DNA of 64,000 nt from Lacrimispora sp. BS-2 (GCF_040207125.1 NZ_CP157940.1:682001-746000), one strand, 5' to 3'; counted from the stretch's first letter, positions 44,750 through 54,761 are shown. Translations and numbers: made by a program. The notes: generated by a model from the sequence alone, not told the origin.

Positions 44750-45505
44750 ATGACAGTTACAAACATTACATCAGGTTATTCAGCCAATTATGGTCAGGTG
44801 CAGAAGATCAATAGCGGAAATCAGGACAGCAGGCTGAAGTCCATTCAGGATCAAATTGATGAGGTGCAAAAGCAGCTACAAAGCCTGTCCAATAATGAAA
44901 AAATATCTGTGGAACAGAAAATGACCAGACAAAAGGAATTGCAGCAGCAGCTTCAGGATTTGAATAAACAGCTATCCCAAAGAAAAGTGGAAATTCAACA
45001 GGAAAAGCGGGAAAAGGCAACTGCTAAGGTTAATAAGCAGGAAACGGTTTCTCCCAATATGGATAAGCAGGATTTCCAGATGGTGGGAGCCGATTTCATG
45101 CAAAGCATGGTTCGTGCTGATACTTCAATAAAGCAGGCAAACGTAACTCAATCCGTGAAAAACGGTATGGAAGGCAGAGCCGGTGTATTGGAGAGAGAAA
45201 TAATAACGGATCGAGGAAGAGGCTCTACAGAAAAAAAAGAGGCTGAACTTGCAAAGGTGAATGAACACATAAAAGATGCCTCTTATAATATGTTGAAGCG
45301 GGCTTCTGATATTAATACAACATTGGAAAAAACAAAAGAAAAGGAAACAAAGGCCGAAGAAAATGAACAGGGGACGGAAGAAGTAAATCATGGAGTTTTC
45401 ATAGAGGAGGCAAATGGCGAAAAGCCGTTGGATAACACAAACTCAATGTATTTACAATCGTCTGAATATCAGGTGAAAGGCCAGTACATAGATGTAAGGC
45501 GTTGA
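44750..45505 (+). CDS. FlxA-like coiled-coil protein
   Basis: 251 residues, highly charged and Gln-rich, with a heptad-like coiled coil at ~27-95 (RLKSIQDQIDEVQKQLQSL and QKELQQQLQDLNKQL) and a disordered Glu-rich tail. This matches the FlxA-like family (PF14282 type), common in clostridia and of unknown function; some are near flagellar genes. ATG 44750 follows AGGGGGAT. It lies 16 nt before a metallo-beta-lactamase fold gene, likely one operon. Confidence 0.75.
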   Translation: MTVTNITSGYSANYGQVQKINSGNQDSRLKSIQDQIDEVQKQLQSLSNNEKISVEQKMTRQKELQQQLQDLNKQLSQRKVEIQQEKREKATAKVNKQETVSPNMDKQDFQMVGADFMQSMVRADTSIKQANVTQSVKNGMEGRAGVLEREIITDRGRGSTEKKEAELAKVNEHIKDASYNMLKRASDINTTLEKTKEKETKAEENEQGTEEVNHGVFIEEANGEKPLDNTNSMYLQSSEYQVKGQYIDVRR

Positions 45506-45521
45506 TGCTCAGGAGGATTTT

Positions 45522-46250
45522 ATGGAGTTCAGACAACTGACAAATCGTGTTTTTTACAGCATATTTGATAAAGAGGCCGACAGGCCGGTTCTTGGATATA
45601 TAAATGGACAAAAATATTCTTTCATGATAGACGCAGGCAATTCCCAAAAACATGTTGAATTATTTTATGAAGCTCTGTGTAAGGAAGGCTTAAAAAAACC
45701 AGGCATTACAGCAGTTACCCATTGGCATTGGGATCATACATTTGGTATGCATGCAGTGGAAGGGATCACGATTGCTCATAAAAACACAAATGTTAAATTA
45801 GAGGAAATGGCAAAGTGGGGATGGACGGATACTGAAATGAAAAAAAGACTGGAAGAAAAGGTTGAGATAGAATTTGCTGATACCTGTATCCGCAAAGAAT
45901 ATCCACAGCTTTCGGATATACGTGTGGTAACCTCCGATTTTTCATTTGGTGAATCCATGGAAATAGATCTGGGAGATGTAACTGCAGAGCTTCATTATGT
46001 GGAATCTCCCCATAGTGAGGATTGCGTATGTATATTGATTCCTCAGGAAAGAGTATTATTTATTGGAGATGCGGTCGGGGTGGATTATTACAATAACTGC
46101 TGCTTAGATAAAGAGAAACTTCGTTCCTTAATTACGTCGATGGAAGGATTTGATTTTGATATTTGCGTGATGGGACATGCTGAACCAATGAGTAAACAAA
46201 ATATCCTTAATATCATGCATTCTCTTATGGACCGCCAGGAGAACCAATGA
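45522..46250 (+). CDS. Metallo-beta-lactamase fold hydrolase
   Basis: 242 residues with the metal motif THWHWDHTFGMHA, a later SPHSEDCV (His ligand), FIGDAVGVDYY (Asp) and MGHAEPMS (last His). This arrangement is typical of glyoxalase II/AHL lactonase-like hydrolases; the substrate cannot be stated. ATG 45522 follows AGGAGG. Terminated by the hairpin at 46257. Confidence 0.88.
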   Translation: MEFRQLTNRVFYSIFDKEADRPVLGYINGQKYSFMIDAGNSQKHVELFYEALCKEGLKKPGITAVTHWHWDHTFGMHAVEGITIAHKNTNVKLEEMAKWGWTDTEMKKRLEEKVEIEFADTCIRKEYPQLSDIRVVTSDFSFGESMEIDLGDVTAELHYVESPHSEDCVCILIPQERVLFIGDAVGVDYYNNCCLDKEKLRSLITSMEGFDFDICVMGHAEPMSKQNILNIMHSLMDRQENQ

Positions 46251-46256
46251 TCATAG

Positions 46257-46290
46257 AACCCAGCATATGAACCGCATATGCTGGGTTTTT
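46257..46290 (+). terminator. Intrinsic terminator
   Basis: AACCCAGCATATG / CATATGCTGGGTT stem with a 4-nt loop and TTTTT tail. Confidence 0.9.
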
Positions 46291-46421
46291 CATATCAAGG
46301 GAAATCCGGCCGGAAAATTTTTTGCTATGCTGGATTCTGCTTTCATGGTATATTTAAAGCGGGAAAGTAAAAAATAACAAGGATTAAAGTTGCATGATGC
46401 AGATAAAACAGGAGGTTTTTT

Positions 46422-46826
46422 ATGATAGGTCATTATCTGATGTTTAACAGAAACTGTGATGAGGCAGTTAAAACTTATGAAAAAGCTTTTAACGGTAAAA
46501 TTGTTGAGATGAGAAAATATAGTGACATGCCGCCAAATCCCGCCTTTCCTATTCCCGATGAAGATAAAAATCTGGTTCTCCATGCCCGTCTGCAGATTGA
46601 CGGTATGGAAATCATGTGTGCCGACAGCTCTGAGAAAAGCACAAAAGGCGATAATATGTATGTTTCCATTACAACAAAGGATGGGGAGCTTGTGGAAAAA
46701 GCCTGGAATCTTCTAAAGCAAGATGGTGAAGTCTATATGGACCTTAGCCCGTCATTTTTTGCAGCACTCCACGGATCCTTGCGGGATAAATATGGCATTA
46801 ACTGGATGTTTACGGCATTGAAGTAG
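46422..46826 (+). CDS. VOC-family (PhnB-like) protein
   Basis: 134 residues of the glyoxalase/bleomycin-resistance fold, PhnB subgroup: HYLMFNRNCDEAVKTYEKAF at the start, LHARLQIDGMEIMCAD in the middle and SFFAALHGSLRDKYGINWMF at the end. Function of the subgroup is poorly defined. ATG 46422 follows AGGAGG. Confidence 0.88.
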   Translation: MIGHYLMFNRNCDEAVKTYEKAFNGKIVEMRKYSDMPPNPAFPIPDEDKNLVLHARLQIDGMEIMCADSSEKSTKGDNMYVSITTKDGELVEKAWNLLKQDGEVYMDLSPSFFAALHGSLRDKYGINWMFTALK

Positions 46827-46837
46827 AGGGCTTTGTT

Positions 46838-46966
46838 ATGGAAAAACAGTCTTCTGAGGACATGAGATTCCCATCCCGGCTCACCGTGTTATCTGAGCCG
46901 ATGAGGAGGTAAGAGTTTCTGGTGCAGTGCTTTTTAAAAAAATCAGGTTCGTCCTCAAAAGGGATG
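46838..46966 (+). other. Short ORF and possible RNA fold after the VOC gene
   Basis: A 24-codon frame (46838-46912, starting MEKQSSEDMRFPSRL) follows AGAGGG. Overlapping it, TGAGGAC (46855) can pair with GTCCTCA (46951), GGCTCA (46878) with TGAGCC (46894), and CATCCC (46872) with GGGATG (46961) as a pseudoknot. Either the ORF or the fold could be chance. The rest of 46967-47064 holds nothing recognisable. Confidence 0.25.
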
Positions 46967-47064
46967 ATTTTCATTTAAGGGAAATAGAATTTAATCTGCA
47001 ATGGAGTTTATGGGGACTTGATGAGAAATTCATACTAATTTAATGTTAGATAAAGGAGATAATT

Positions 47065-47607
47065 ATGAAGACGAGAATTAAGATATCAGCAATTTTTATA
47101 TTAGCGGCCATGCTTATGGTTTTAGTTACCGGATGCAAGAAGTCAGAGGGAAGCGGCAAGGAGCCGGAGGCCCTGAAAGGAGATTTGACCTCAATCATTG
47201 AAACGATTTACGAAAAAGCAAAGGTTGATCTGAATGTGGAAAATACGGCCATTGATTTAACAAACAAGGACATGGTGAAATACAACATGGGCCTGGAGGA
47301 TGCTTCTAAAGTAAAGGAAGCCGTTGTATCCGAGGCGCTTATCAGTTCACAGGCATATTCCCTGGTGCTCGTCCGTGTAAATGATGCTGCAGATGCGGAA
47401 GCTGTTGCAAAGGGAATGCGGGATGGAATTGATCAGAGAAAGTGGATTTGTGTCATGGCAGATGACCTTCAGATTGTTACCCACAATGATCTGGTAATGC
47501 TTGTTATGGTCGCTTCCACTATGAAGGATACCGTAACCTCCCAGCAGATTGTGGATGCCTTCAGGGAAATGTGCGGTACGGATTTTGGTTTAACATTAAC
47601 AAAATAA
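47065..47607 (+). CDS. DUF4358-type lipoprotein
   Basis: 180 residues with a lipoprotein signal peptide (lipobox LVTGC, Cys ~24) and a ~120-residue domain of the DUF4358 type, recognised from its position next to MBOAT and DHHW genes and from the LVLVRVNDAADAEAVAKGM region. It is anchored on the outer face of the membrane. Function unknown; the genetic association suggests a role in polymer acylation or cell envelope. AAAGGAG precedes ATG 47065. Confidence 0.78.
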   Translation: MKTRIKISAIFILAAMLMVLVTGCKKSEGSGKEPEALKGDLTSIIETIYEKAKVDLNVENTAIDLTNKDMVKYNMGLEDASKVKEAVVSEALISSQAYSLVLVRVNDAADAEAVAKGMRDGIDQRKWICVMADDLQIVTHNDLVMLVMVASTMKDTVTSQQIVDAFREMCGTDFGLTLTK

Positions 47608-47703
47608 TATCAGTTAAAATAAAGCAGTGTGATTAACAGTGTGATCAGCCGCAGAAGAAGTATTGAAAGACAAAAGAAATTAGAAGGGCCGCCGGGTGAG
47701 AGC

Positions 47704-49107
47704 ATGGTATTTTCAAGCATAACATTTTTATATTATTTTTTGCCTTTGGTCATAGGTGTGTACTTTGTATGCCCGAAGAAGATGAAAAACGGTGTGTTGC
47801 TTTTTTCTTCCCTCATATTTTACGGCTGGGGAGAGCCGGAATACATTATATGTATGGTCATATCCATACTGGTGAATTACATTCTTGGTTTGCTCATAGA
47901 GCGGTACTCCGGTTCGGTATGGGGAAGGAGATGGCTGATTGTTTCAGTGGTCTTTTCTCTGGGAATGCTGGGGTATTTTAAATATGCCGATTTTTTTATT
48001 GCAAACGTCAATTCCCTGACCGGATTTTCGGCCCCAATGTTAAAAGTTGTTCTTCCTATTGGCATCAGCTTTTATACTTTTCAAATTCTTAGCTATACCA
48101 TAGATGTTTACCGTAAAGACACAAAAGCCCAGAAGAACCTGTTATCATTGGCTACCTATGTGGCATTTTTTCCTCAACTGATCGCAGGCCCCATTGTAAG
48201 ATATACTGATATAGCACAGGCTCTTGATAAAAGGGAACACAGCCTTTTAAAAGTTCGCATAGGAATCCGCAGGTTTTTATTTGGAATTTCAAAAAAGGTC
48301 CTGATCGCAAATTCCCTTGGAGAATTGTGCAAAATCTTTGCAGATTCCCAGGAACGAAACGTTTTATTTTACTGGCTTTATGCAGGAGCCTTTACCTTAC
48401 AGATTTATTTTGATTTTTCCGGATACAGTGATATGGCAATTGGCTTAGGCAAGGTGTTTGGCTTTGATTTTCAGGAAAATTTCAATTATCCGTTTATTTC
48501 CAAAAGTATTACTGAATTCTGGCGCAGGTGGCATATGTCTCTGGGAACCTGGTTTAGGGATTATCTGTATATTCCCTTAGGGGGAAACCGTGTTGGCAGA
48601 ATGCGCTGGCTCTTTAATATCTTTCTGGTATGGATGCTGACCGGTTTATGGCACGGTGCCGCATGGAATTTTGTCATATGGGGATTGTTCTTTGCCTTTC
48701 TCCTGATGATTGAGAAGCTGTGGTCTGGCAGTTTCCTTAAGAAAATGCCGGATAGTATTTCTCACGTGTATGTCATGCTTCTTGTTATAATAAGCTTTGT
48801 CATATTTGACGCTCCTGATCTGAGTACATCAGCGGAACGGCTTCGTTCCATGTTCGGAATGAGCGGGCTGCCCCTGACAGGAATCCAGTCAGCCTATTAC
48901 TTAAGAAGCTATTTTGTCATATTTGTCATAGCTATAACAGGAAGCACTGATTTGCCAAGAAGGGTCATAGGCCGTATTCGTGAAACGCCATTTGGAGGGA
49001 TTTTCCTTACTGGGGCAGAGCCTTTGGTATGCGTGCTGCTGCTTTTGCTGACAACGGCATACTTGATCGATGCTTCTTTTAATCCATTTCTGTATTTTCG
49101 CTTTTAA
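47704..49107 (+). CDS. MBOAT-family O-acyltransferase (AlgI/DltB-like)
   Basis: 467 residues, ten or more membrane helices. GPIVRYTDI, SLGTWFRDYLYIPLGGNRVG and MLTGLWHGAAWNF (catalytic His) are MBOAT landmarks. It moves acyl groups across the membrane to an extracellular polymer, normally with an SGNH partner, here the DHHW protein 11 nt downstream. ATG 47704 begins VFSSITFLYYFLPL, the usual start; an in-frame ATT/ATG region upstream to 47629 is not homologous. Confidence 0.9.
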   Translation: MVFSSITFLYYFLPLVIGVYFVCPKKMKNGVLLFSSLIFYGWGEPEYIICMVISILVNYILGLLIERYSGSVWGRRWLIVSVVFSLGMLGYFKYADFFIANVNSLTGFSAPMLKVVLPIGISFYTFQILSYTIDVYRKDTKAQKNLLSLATYVAFFPQLIAGPIVRYTDIAQALDKREHSLLKVRIGIRRFLFGISKKVLIANSLGELCKIFADSQERNVLFYWLYAGAFTLQIYFDFSGYSDMAIGLGKVFGFDFQENFNYPFISKSITEFWRRWHMSLGTWFRDYLYIPLGGNRVGRMRWLFNIFLVWMLTGLWHGAAWNFVIWGLFFAFLLMIEKLWSGSFLKKMPDSISHVYVMLLVIISFVIFDAPDLSTSAERLRSMFGMSGLPLTGIQSAYYLRSYFVIFVIAITGSTDLPRRVIGRIRETPFGGIFLTGAEPLVCVLLLLLTTAYLIDASFNPFLYFRF

Positions 49108-49118
49108 GGAGGGCAGGA

Positions 49119-50225
49119 ATGAAAGATAAAAAAACGAATCGGATTATAGTGACTCTGACAGGAACCCTATGGTTTCTTCTGTCGCTTTCATCATGGCTTT
49201 CACCAACCCATGAGATATCCGCCAGTGAAAGAAGAAAGCTGGCAGGTTTTCCGGAATTTACACTTAAAAGCCTGGTTACGGCAGATTTTATGGAGGGTTT
49301 TGAGCAATACGCCAAAGACCAGTTTCCCTGCCGGTTCTTATTTCGTACCATAAAGGCATACGTCAGGTTTTATCCATTGGGGCAGAAGGATAATAACGGC
49401 ATCTATATTCAGGATGGGTACGCCGTAAAAATGGAATACCCGTTGAATGAAGCCTCCATTGAAAGAGCGGAGGATAAGTTTCGGTATCTTTATGAAAAAT
49501 ACATGGAGGGCAGGAATGTAAACGCTTATCTTACCATTGTTCCTGATAAGGGATATTTTCTTTCAAATGCAAATGGTTATCCCTCTATGGATTATTCGAA
49601 GCTGTTTGAAATGATGAAAACAAATACAGACTTTGCGGAGTATATCGATATATCAGATCTTCTGGAAATTGATGATTATTATAAGACGGATATTCACTGG
49701 AAGCAGGAGAGGCTTACCGGGGTGGCGGATAAAATCAGGAGTATTTTAGGAGAAGAGAAAGAAAGAACCGGAGAATATACGGAAATAGAAGTGGAACGGC
49801 CTTTTTACGGAGTATACTATGGGCATTCCGCCCTGCCGATGAAGCCGGATAAACTAAAATACCTTACCAGTGATCTTATAGATGACTGTACCGTATATAA
49901 TTGGGAGACAGGAAAAACCACAGCAGTGTATGATATGGAAAAGCTTTCGGGAAATGATCCCTATAATGTGTATTTATCCGGCGCAGCGGCCCTTTTGGAA
50001 ATCAGCAATCCTGCCGTAAAAGACGGGAAAGAACTGGTGATATTCCGGGATTCCTTTGGCAGCAGCCTGGCACCCCTTTTGCTTGACGGGTATTCAAAAG
50101 TGACTATGATTGATATACGTTACATTTCCAGTGACCTGATCGGTGATTATATAACCTTTGACGATCAGGACGTGCTTTTTGTATACAGTACTTCAGTATT
50201 AAATTCCAGCGCAATGTTCAAATAG
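49119..50225 (+). CDS. DHHW-family protein (AlgJ/AlgX-like)
   Basis: 368 residues: an N-terminal membrane anchor (~8-26) and an extracytoplasmic domain with TDIHW (D191, H193, W194), the version here of the DHHW motif, and a later IFRDSFGSSLAPLL with the nucleophile Ser region. Such proteins act with MBOAT partners to acetylate secreted polysaccharides. AAGGAGG precedes ATG 49119. It forms a pair with the MBOAT gene. Confidence 0.85.
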   Translation: MKDKKTNRIIVTLTGTLWFLLSLSSWLSPTHEISASERRKLAGFPEFTLKSLVTADFMEGFEQYAKDQFPCRFLFRTIKAYVRFYPLGQKDNNGIYIQDGYAVKMEYPLNEASIERAEDKFRYLYEKYMEGRNVNAYLTIVPDKGYFLSNANGYPSMDYSKLFEMMKTNTDFAEYIDISDLLEIDDYYKTDIHWKQERLTGVADKIRSILGEEKERTGEYTEIEVERPFYGVYYGHSALPMKPDKLKYLTSDLIDDCTVYNWETGKTTAVYDMEKLSGNDPYNVYLSGAAALLEISNPAVKDGKELVIFRDSFGSSLAPLLLDGYSKVTMIDIRYISSDLIGDYITFDDQDVLFVYSTSVLNSSAMFK

Positions 50226-50286
50226 GAGGATCATAACCTGCTTTCAAAATTCATCATCACTAACATTCGAAAGGAAGGCCAATGGA

Positions 50287-50883
50287 ATGAAAAAACTAGA
50301 CAGAGAATTCTATAACAGGGATTCGGTCCTGGTTGCCAGGGAAATATTGGGAAAGGTGCTTGTCCACGAATGGGAAGGCCAGAGGATCGCAGCTAAGATT
50401 GTGGAGGCAGAGGCGTATATGGGCATTGAAGATAAGGCTGCCCATTCTTACGGCGGAAGGAGGACAAAAAGGGTGGAAGTAATGTATGGAGATCCCGGTT
50501 TTGTCTATATGTTTCTTATCTATGGGATGTACAGCTGCTTCAATGTGGTGACAAGGGAGAAGGGGATTCCGCAGGCAGTTTTAATAAGGGCTGCCGAACC
50601 AGTAGAGGGAATCCAGCTGATGGCCCAAAAGAGATTTGGAAAGGAGTATGAGCAGCTTTCTAAAAGCCAGAGAAAGGGTCTCATAAACGGGCCGGGAAAG
50701 CTGTGTATCGCATTATCATTGGATAGAAGCTTTAACGGCATAGACTTATGCGGCGATCAGGTATATTTTGAGGAAGGTACAGACGAAAATTTCAATATCA
50801 TAGCAACAAAACGTGTAGGAATTGACTATGCCGGGGAAGCAAAAGACTACCTTTGGCGGTTTTGTATAGAAGGGAACGAATAG
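50287..50883 (+). CDS. DNA-3-methyladenine glycosylase (AAG/MPG family)
   Basis: 198 residues of the alkyladenine DNA glycosylase fold: AREILGKVLVHEWEG, VEAEAYMGIEDKAAHSYGG, MYGDPGFVYMFLIYGMY and the NGPGKLCIALS region. It removes alkylated purines from DNA to start base-excision repair. Length is normal. ATG 50287 overlaps a short AAAGGAAGG site region. Confidence 0.93.
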   Translation: MKKLDREFYNRDSVLVAREILGKVLVHEWEGQRIAAKIVEAEAYMGIEDKAAHSYGGRRTKRVEVMYGDPGFVYMFLIYGMYSCFNVVTREKGIPQAVLIRAAEPVEGIQLMAQKRFGKEYEQLSKSQRKGLINGPGKLCIALSLDRSFNGIDLCGDQVYFEEGTDENFNIIATKRVGIDYAGEAKDYLWRFCIEGNE

Positions 50884-51073
50884 GCTCATAGGTTTGATCT
50901 GCATTCGATTACCGGTCAATGATATGGAGAAATAGGATGATCATATAGCGCATAAGTAGGAATAATGATTGTTATTATATAAAAATTAATGTAAAATTTA
51001 TATAGCATTTATCACATGATTTATGGATTAATCCATGCCCGGACCGATCTACAAGTGGAAGGAGGCCATTATT

Positions 51074-51685
51074 TTGGAGAAAGAACAATTTTCAATCCGG
51101 CGTCCTGGAATTATCGGAGAAGAAAAATTCAGAAAGTATGCGGTGTTGATTCCCCTGATCCGTATTTCAGGGGGCACTTATTTGTTATTTGAAAAAAGGT
51201 CCAATGAGCTAAAACGCCAGCCGGGAGAGGTTTGTTTTCCAGGCGGAAAGCTTGAAGCCGGGGAATCCCTCAAAGAATGTGCGGTACGTGAGACCGTTGA
51301 AGAGCTGAACATATTGCCACGGCAGATTGAGGTGATGGGACCGGGAGATATTTATCTGTCCCCCTTTAACCTGATGATCCATCCTTTCATTGGCGTTATA
51401 AGCGATTATCAGGATACGTTCAGCAGGGATGAAGTAGATGAGATCATAAAAATACCACTGGATTTTTTCCGCAGTCAGGAGCCTGAGAGATTTGTGAGCA
51501 AATTGATCTCAGAGCCGCCGGAGGATTTTCCGTATGAATGGATTCCGGGAGGGGAAAAATACCCTTGGGTAAAAGGAACTTATGACGTCTTATTTTACAA
51601 ATATGAAGATTGGATCATATGGGGTATGACGGCACAGATCATTAAGTCGGCGGTGAATCTGATGGAGCAATATCATATCAGATGA
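51074..51685 (+). CDS. NUDIX hydrolase, CoA pyrophosphatase-like
   Basis: 203 residues with a nudix box: G-x5-E-x7-R-E-x2-E-E (GGKLEAGESLKECAVRETVEE), ending LNI in place of the usual GU. The preceding RSNELKRQPGEVCFPGG matches the NudL/CoA pyrophosphatase group. The start is TTG 51074, 9 nt after AAGGAGG; an ATG at 51035 lies before that site. Confidence 0.85.
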   Translation: MEKEQFSIRRPGIIGEEKFRKYAVLIPLIRISGGTYLLFEKRSNELKRQPGEVCFPGGKLEAGESLKECAVRETVEELNILPRQIEVMGPGDIYLSPFNLMIHPFIGVISDYQDTFSRDEVDEIIKIPLDFFRSQEPERFVSKLISEPPEDFPYEWIPGGEKYPWVKGTYDVLFYKYEDWIIWGMTAQIIKSAVNLMEQYHIR

Positions 51686-51739
51686 TTCCATGACAGAGAA
51701 ACCGGCGGTTTTATATATTTTTCAAGAGAGGTGATTCCT

Positions 51740-52702
51740 ATGAAGAAAGAAATTTATCTGGCAGGCGGCTGCTTTTGGGGAACAGAAAAGTACCTGGAAA
51801 ATATTCTGGGCATCCTGTTTACGGAGGTGGGATATGCCAATGGAAATACTGAGAATCCAACTTATAAGGAAGTGTGCAGCCACGATACCGGACATGCGGA
51901 AACGGTGAAGGTGGAATATAACGACAGCATAATAGGACTGCCCTATCTGCTGCAGCTTTATTATGACGTGATCAATCCGGTAAATGTGAACCGCCAGGGC
52001 GGCGATGTTGGTTCACAGTACCGGACAGGAATCTATTTCACGGATGACAGAGATGAGGCGGTGATCCGGGATTCCATAAATGGGCTTCAGAAAAAATATG
52101 AAGAGAAAATAGCGATTGAAGTTAAGCCCCTTACCTGCTATTACAGGGCTGAGGAGTACCACCAGAAATATCTGGATAAAAACCCGGGCGGATACTGCCA
52201 TATTGGTGTGGATAAATTTGAAAAGGCAAGGATGGCAGAGGATAAAAGCAAAAAATACGAAATACAAACCAGGAGTGAATTGAGAGAAAGTCTGACTGAC
52301 CAGCAGTTTGATGTAACGCAGAACAGTGCTACGGAGCCTCCCTTTAAAAATGAATACTTTGATAAATTCGAAGATGGAATTTATGTGGATATTACAACAG
52401 GAGAACCGCTTTTTATGTCAACCGATAAGTTTGAGTCAGGCTGCGGCTGGCCAAGCTTTTCAAAGCCAATTGATTTAGAGTCCATTAAGGACGTTGAAGA
52501 CCGGAGCTATGGAAGGCTTCGCACAGAGGTGAGAAGCAAGCTGGGAGATGCCCATTTAGGCCATGTATTTGAAGATGGTCCCATAGACCGGGGAGGACTA
52601 CGCTATTGCATTAACAGCGCTTCTTTAAGATTTATTCCCAAAGAAAATATGGAGAAAGAAGGATACGGGGATTATCTGAAGCTGTTTTCATGCCAGGACT
52701 GA
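51740..52702 (+). CDS. msrAB: Peptide-methionine sulfoxide reductase MsrA/MsrB fusion
   Basis: 320 residues: MsrA domain (1-~155) with GGCFWG (Cys11) and a C-terminal MsrB domain (~175-310) with CGWPSF and [11 protein letters not shown] (catalytic Cys). It repairs both S- and R-methionine sulfoxide in proteins. The zinc CxxC pairs of many MsrB proteins are not obvious. ATG 51740 follows AGAGGTGAT; the GTG at 51731 lies in that site. Confidence 0.94.
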   Translation: MKKEIYLAGGCFWGTEKYLENILGILFTEVGYANGNTENPTYKEVCSHDTGHAETVKVEYNDSIIGLPYLLQLYYDVINPVNVNRQGGDVGSQYRTGIYFTDDRDEAVIRDSINGLQKKYEEKIAIEVKPLTCYYRAEEYHQKYLDKNPGGYCHIGVDKFEKARMAEDKSKKYEIQTRSELRESLTDQQFDVTQNSATEPPFKNEYFDKFEDGIYVDITTGEPLFMSTDKFESGCGWPSFSKPIDLESIKDVEDRSYGRLRTEVRSKLGDAHLGHVFEDGPIDRGGLRYCINSASLRFIPKENMEKEGYGDYLKLFSCQD

Positions 52703-52729
52703 ATAAATAATACACAAGAAGGATGAAAG

Positions 52730-53272
52730 ATGATTAATGAAATACTGCAATATAATAAAGATTTTGTAGAAAACAAAGGATATGTAAAATATATTACCGA
52801 CAAGTTCCCGGATAAAAAGATCGCAATCGTATCCTGTATGGATACAAGATTAACGGAATTATTGCCCACAGCCCTGGGGATTAGAAACGGGGATGCAAAA
52901 ATCATTAAAAATGCCGGAGGAATTATTTCCCATCCATTTGGAAGTGCCATGAGAAGCCTGCTGATCGGAATTTATGAACTGGATGTAAAGGAAATCCTTG
53001 TAATTGGACATACTGATTGCGGAGCCAGATATACGGACAGCAAGAAAATCGTAGAAAAAATGAAACATCGGGGAATCGTACAAAAGGATATTGACATGGT
53101 AAAATACTATGGCATTGATTTTGATTCATGGCTGGGAGGATTTAAAGATTTGGATTTATCCATCAAAAAGTCCGTAGAGCTGATACGCAACCATCCCTTT
53201 GTCCCGGAGGAGGTCATGGTATACGGATTGGTAATAGATTCTGTAACAGGAGAATTAAGAAGGGTCATTTAA
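52730..53272 (+). CDS. Beta-class carbonic anhydrase
   Basis: 180 residues with the zinc ligands C36, H94 and C97 and the Asp38-Arg40 dyad (SCMDTR, VIGHTDCGA). It is the short clostridial type (~180 residues) that converts CO2 to bicarbonate. AAGGATGAAAG precedes ATG 52730. Confidence 0.92.
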   Translation: MINEILQYNKDFVENKGYVKYITDKFPDKKIAIVSCMDTRLTELLPTALGIRNGDAKIIKNAGGIISHPFGSAMRSLLIGIYELDVKEILVIGHTDCGARYTDSKKIVEKMKHRGIVQKDIDMVKYYGIDFDSWLGGFKDLDLSIKKSVELIRNHPFVPEEVMVYGLVIDSVTGELRRVI

Positions 53273-53367
53273 GCTGCCTCCGGCTGTTCCCATATGTGTC
53301 CGGTGGGCATTGGACGGCAAGGCAAAAGGGGATAAAAACTTTTGATTGTACTTGAGAGGTGATAAGT

Positions 53368-54357
53368 ATGAAATTAGGTATCGTTGGATCAGGAATGATT
53401 GTGAAGGAGTTTCTGCCGATCGTTCATTGTTTCCATAAAGTGGAGCTGGCTGCCATTTGCTGTACGAAAAGAAGTGAGGCTGTGGGAAGGGAGCTTGGAG
53501 AAAAATATGATATAAAGCATATTTTTACGGATTATCAGGACTTCCTAAACAGCGATGTGGATACGGTTTATGTGGCTCTGCCCAATCATTTGCATTTCCA
53601 GTATACGAAAGAGGCACTGGAGGCAGGCAAGCATGTGATTGTTGAAAAGCCCTTTACAACAACCTTTAAGGAGGCCCAGATATTAAGCGGGCTGGCAAGA
53701 GAGAAGAAGCTGTTTTTATTTGAAGCGGTCACAACTCTTTATCTGCCAAATTATAAAAGAATAAAAGAGCTGCTGCCGTCCCTGGGAAATATAAAAATCG
53801 TGCAGTTAAACTATTCCCAGTATTCCAGAAGATATGACAGCTTTAAAGAAGGCCGTATTTTGCCTGCCTTTGATCCCGGGTGTTCCGGCGGTGCGCTCAT
53901 GGACATTAATATTTATAACATCCATTACGTTGCAGGGTTATTCGGCAGGCCGCTTAAGGTGGAATATTTCCCAAATGTGGAGAGAGGGATCGATACTTCC
54001 GGGATACTGATATTGGATTACGGTACTTTTAAATGCACCTGCGTCGGCGCAAAGGACTGCAAAGTTCCTGTTGCAAATTATATCCAGGGGGAGAAAGGGG
54101 TCATCCATCAGGATACGCCTGCCAGCATCTGCAGAAGCTTTGAAATCATCATGAATGATGATACAAAATCCTTTGTAAATGAAGACAGCTTTGATCACCG
54201 GATGATAAATGAATTCATGGAATTTCAGGATATGATCTGCGGCAATGAGCTGGAAAAATGCTATCAGCTTCTGGACCACACCCTGCTTGTAAGTGAGATC
54301 CAGACAACTGCAAGGCACAGGGGAGGAATCCTGTTCCCGGCAGACGAGGAAATTTGA
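53368..54357 (+). CDS. Gfo/Idh/MocA-family oxidoreductase
   Basis: 329 residues: an N-terminal NAD(P) Rossmann domain (LGIVGSGMIVKEFLP) with the ALPNHLHFQ and GKHVIVEKPFTTT motifs (the EKP Lys takes part in catalysis), then the C-terminal alpha/beta domain. The substrate, usually a sugar or inositol, is unknown. ATG 53368 follows AGAGGTGAT. Confidence 0.9.
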   Translation: MKLGIVGSGMIVKEFLPIVHCFHKVELAAICCTKRSEAVGRELGEKYDIKHIFTDYQDFLNSDVDTVYVALPNHLHFQYTKEALEAGKHVIVEKPFTTTFKEAQILSGLAREKKLFLFEAVTTLYLPNYKRIKELLPSLGNIKIVQLNYSQYSRRYDSFKEGRILPAFDPGCSGGALMDINIYNIHYVAGLFGRPLKVEYFPNVERGIDTSGILILDYGTFKCTCVGAKDCKVPVANYIQGEKGVIHQDTPASICRSFEIIMNDDTKSFVNEDSFDHRMINEFMEFQDMICGNELEKCYQLLDHTLLVSEIQTTARHRGGILFPADEEI

Positions 54358-54397
54358 GACAGGGTTGATCTATGGGGATGCTAAAATATTTTAGTAA

Positions 54398-54426
54398 TTG
54401 ACAATTCCTCCTGCCTGTGTTATTAT
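54398..54426 (+). promoter_or_regulatory. Promoter of the T-box-alaA unit
   Basis: TTGACA, a 17-bp spacer and TATTAT. Transcription would begin close to 54433, just ahead of the T-box leader. Confidence 0.8.
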
Positions 54427-54439
54427 TGCGGAAATAGTG

Positions 54440-54718
54440 AAAAGGCAATGAAGAGAAATAGTACATATACAATGAATTTCAGAGAGAAGATGGTTGGTGC
54501 GAATCTTTATTTTAGTATATCGAAGCAGTCTCGGAGCTTTGGACCGAATAACGATGTTCCTGATTCCAGGGACATGGTTTAGTAGGCTTCAACGTATTCC
54601 CACGTTACAGGGACACGATATGATGGTATCGTAGAGAGTGCAGAGATTTCTCTGAATTTAGGTGGTAACACGGATTGTATATTCGCCCTAAACGTTTCGA
54701 CGTTTAGGGCGTTTTTTT
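54440..54718 (+). ncRNA. T-box leader, specifier GCA (Ala), with terminator
   Basis: The conserved parts occur in order: AGAGAG ... GGTTGGTGCGAATC (Stem I distal loop), GAAGCA...CGGAGC (specifier region), AGTAGGC and CGTTACAG, then the T-box AATTTAGGTGGTAACACGG (54655-54673) and the terminator CGCCCTAAACG / CGTTTAGGGCG with a T tail (54684-54718). Counting back from the conserved GAG, the specifier is GCA at 54525-54527. Uncharged tRNA-Ala would stabilise the antiterminator and allow alaA expression. Confidence 0.9.
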
Positions 54719-54761
54719 ATTACCTTCATCTATTAAATTACTTAGAAAGAGGAGAGCAGTG

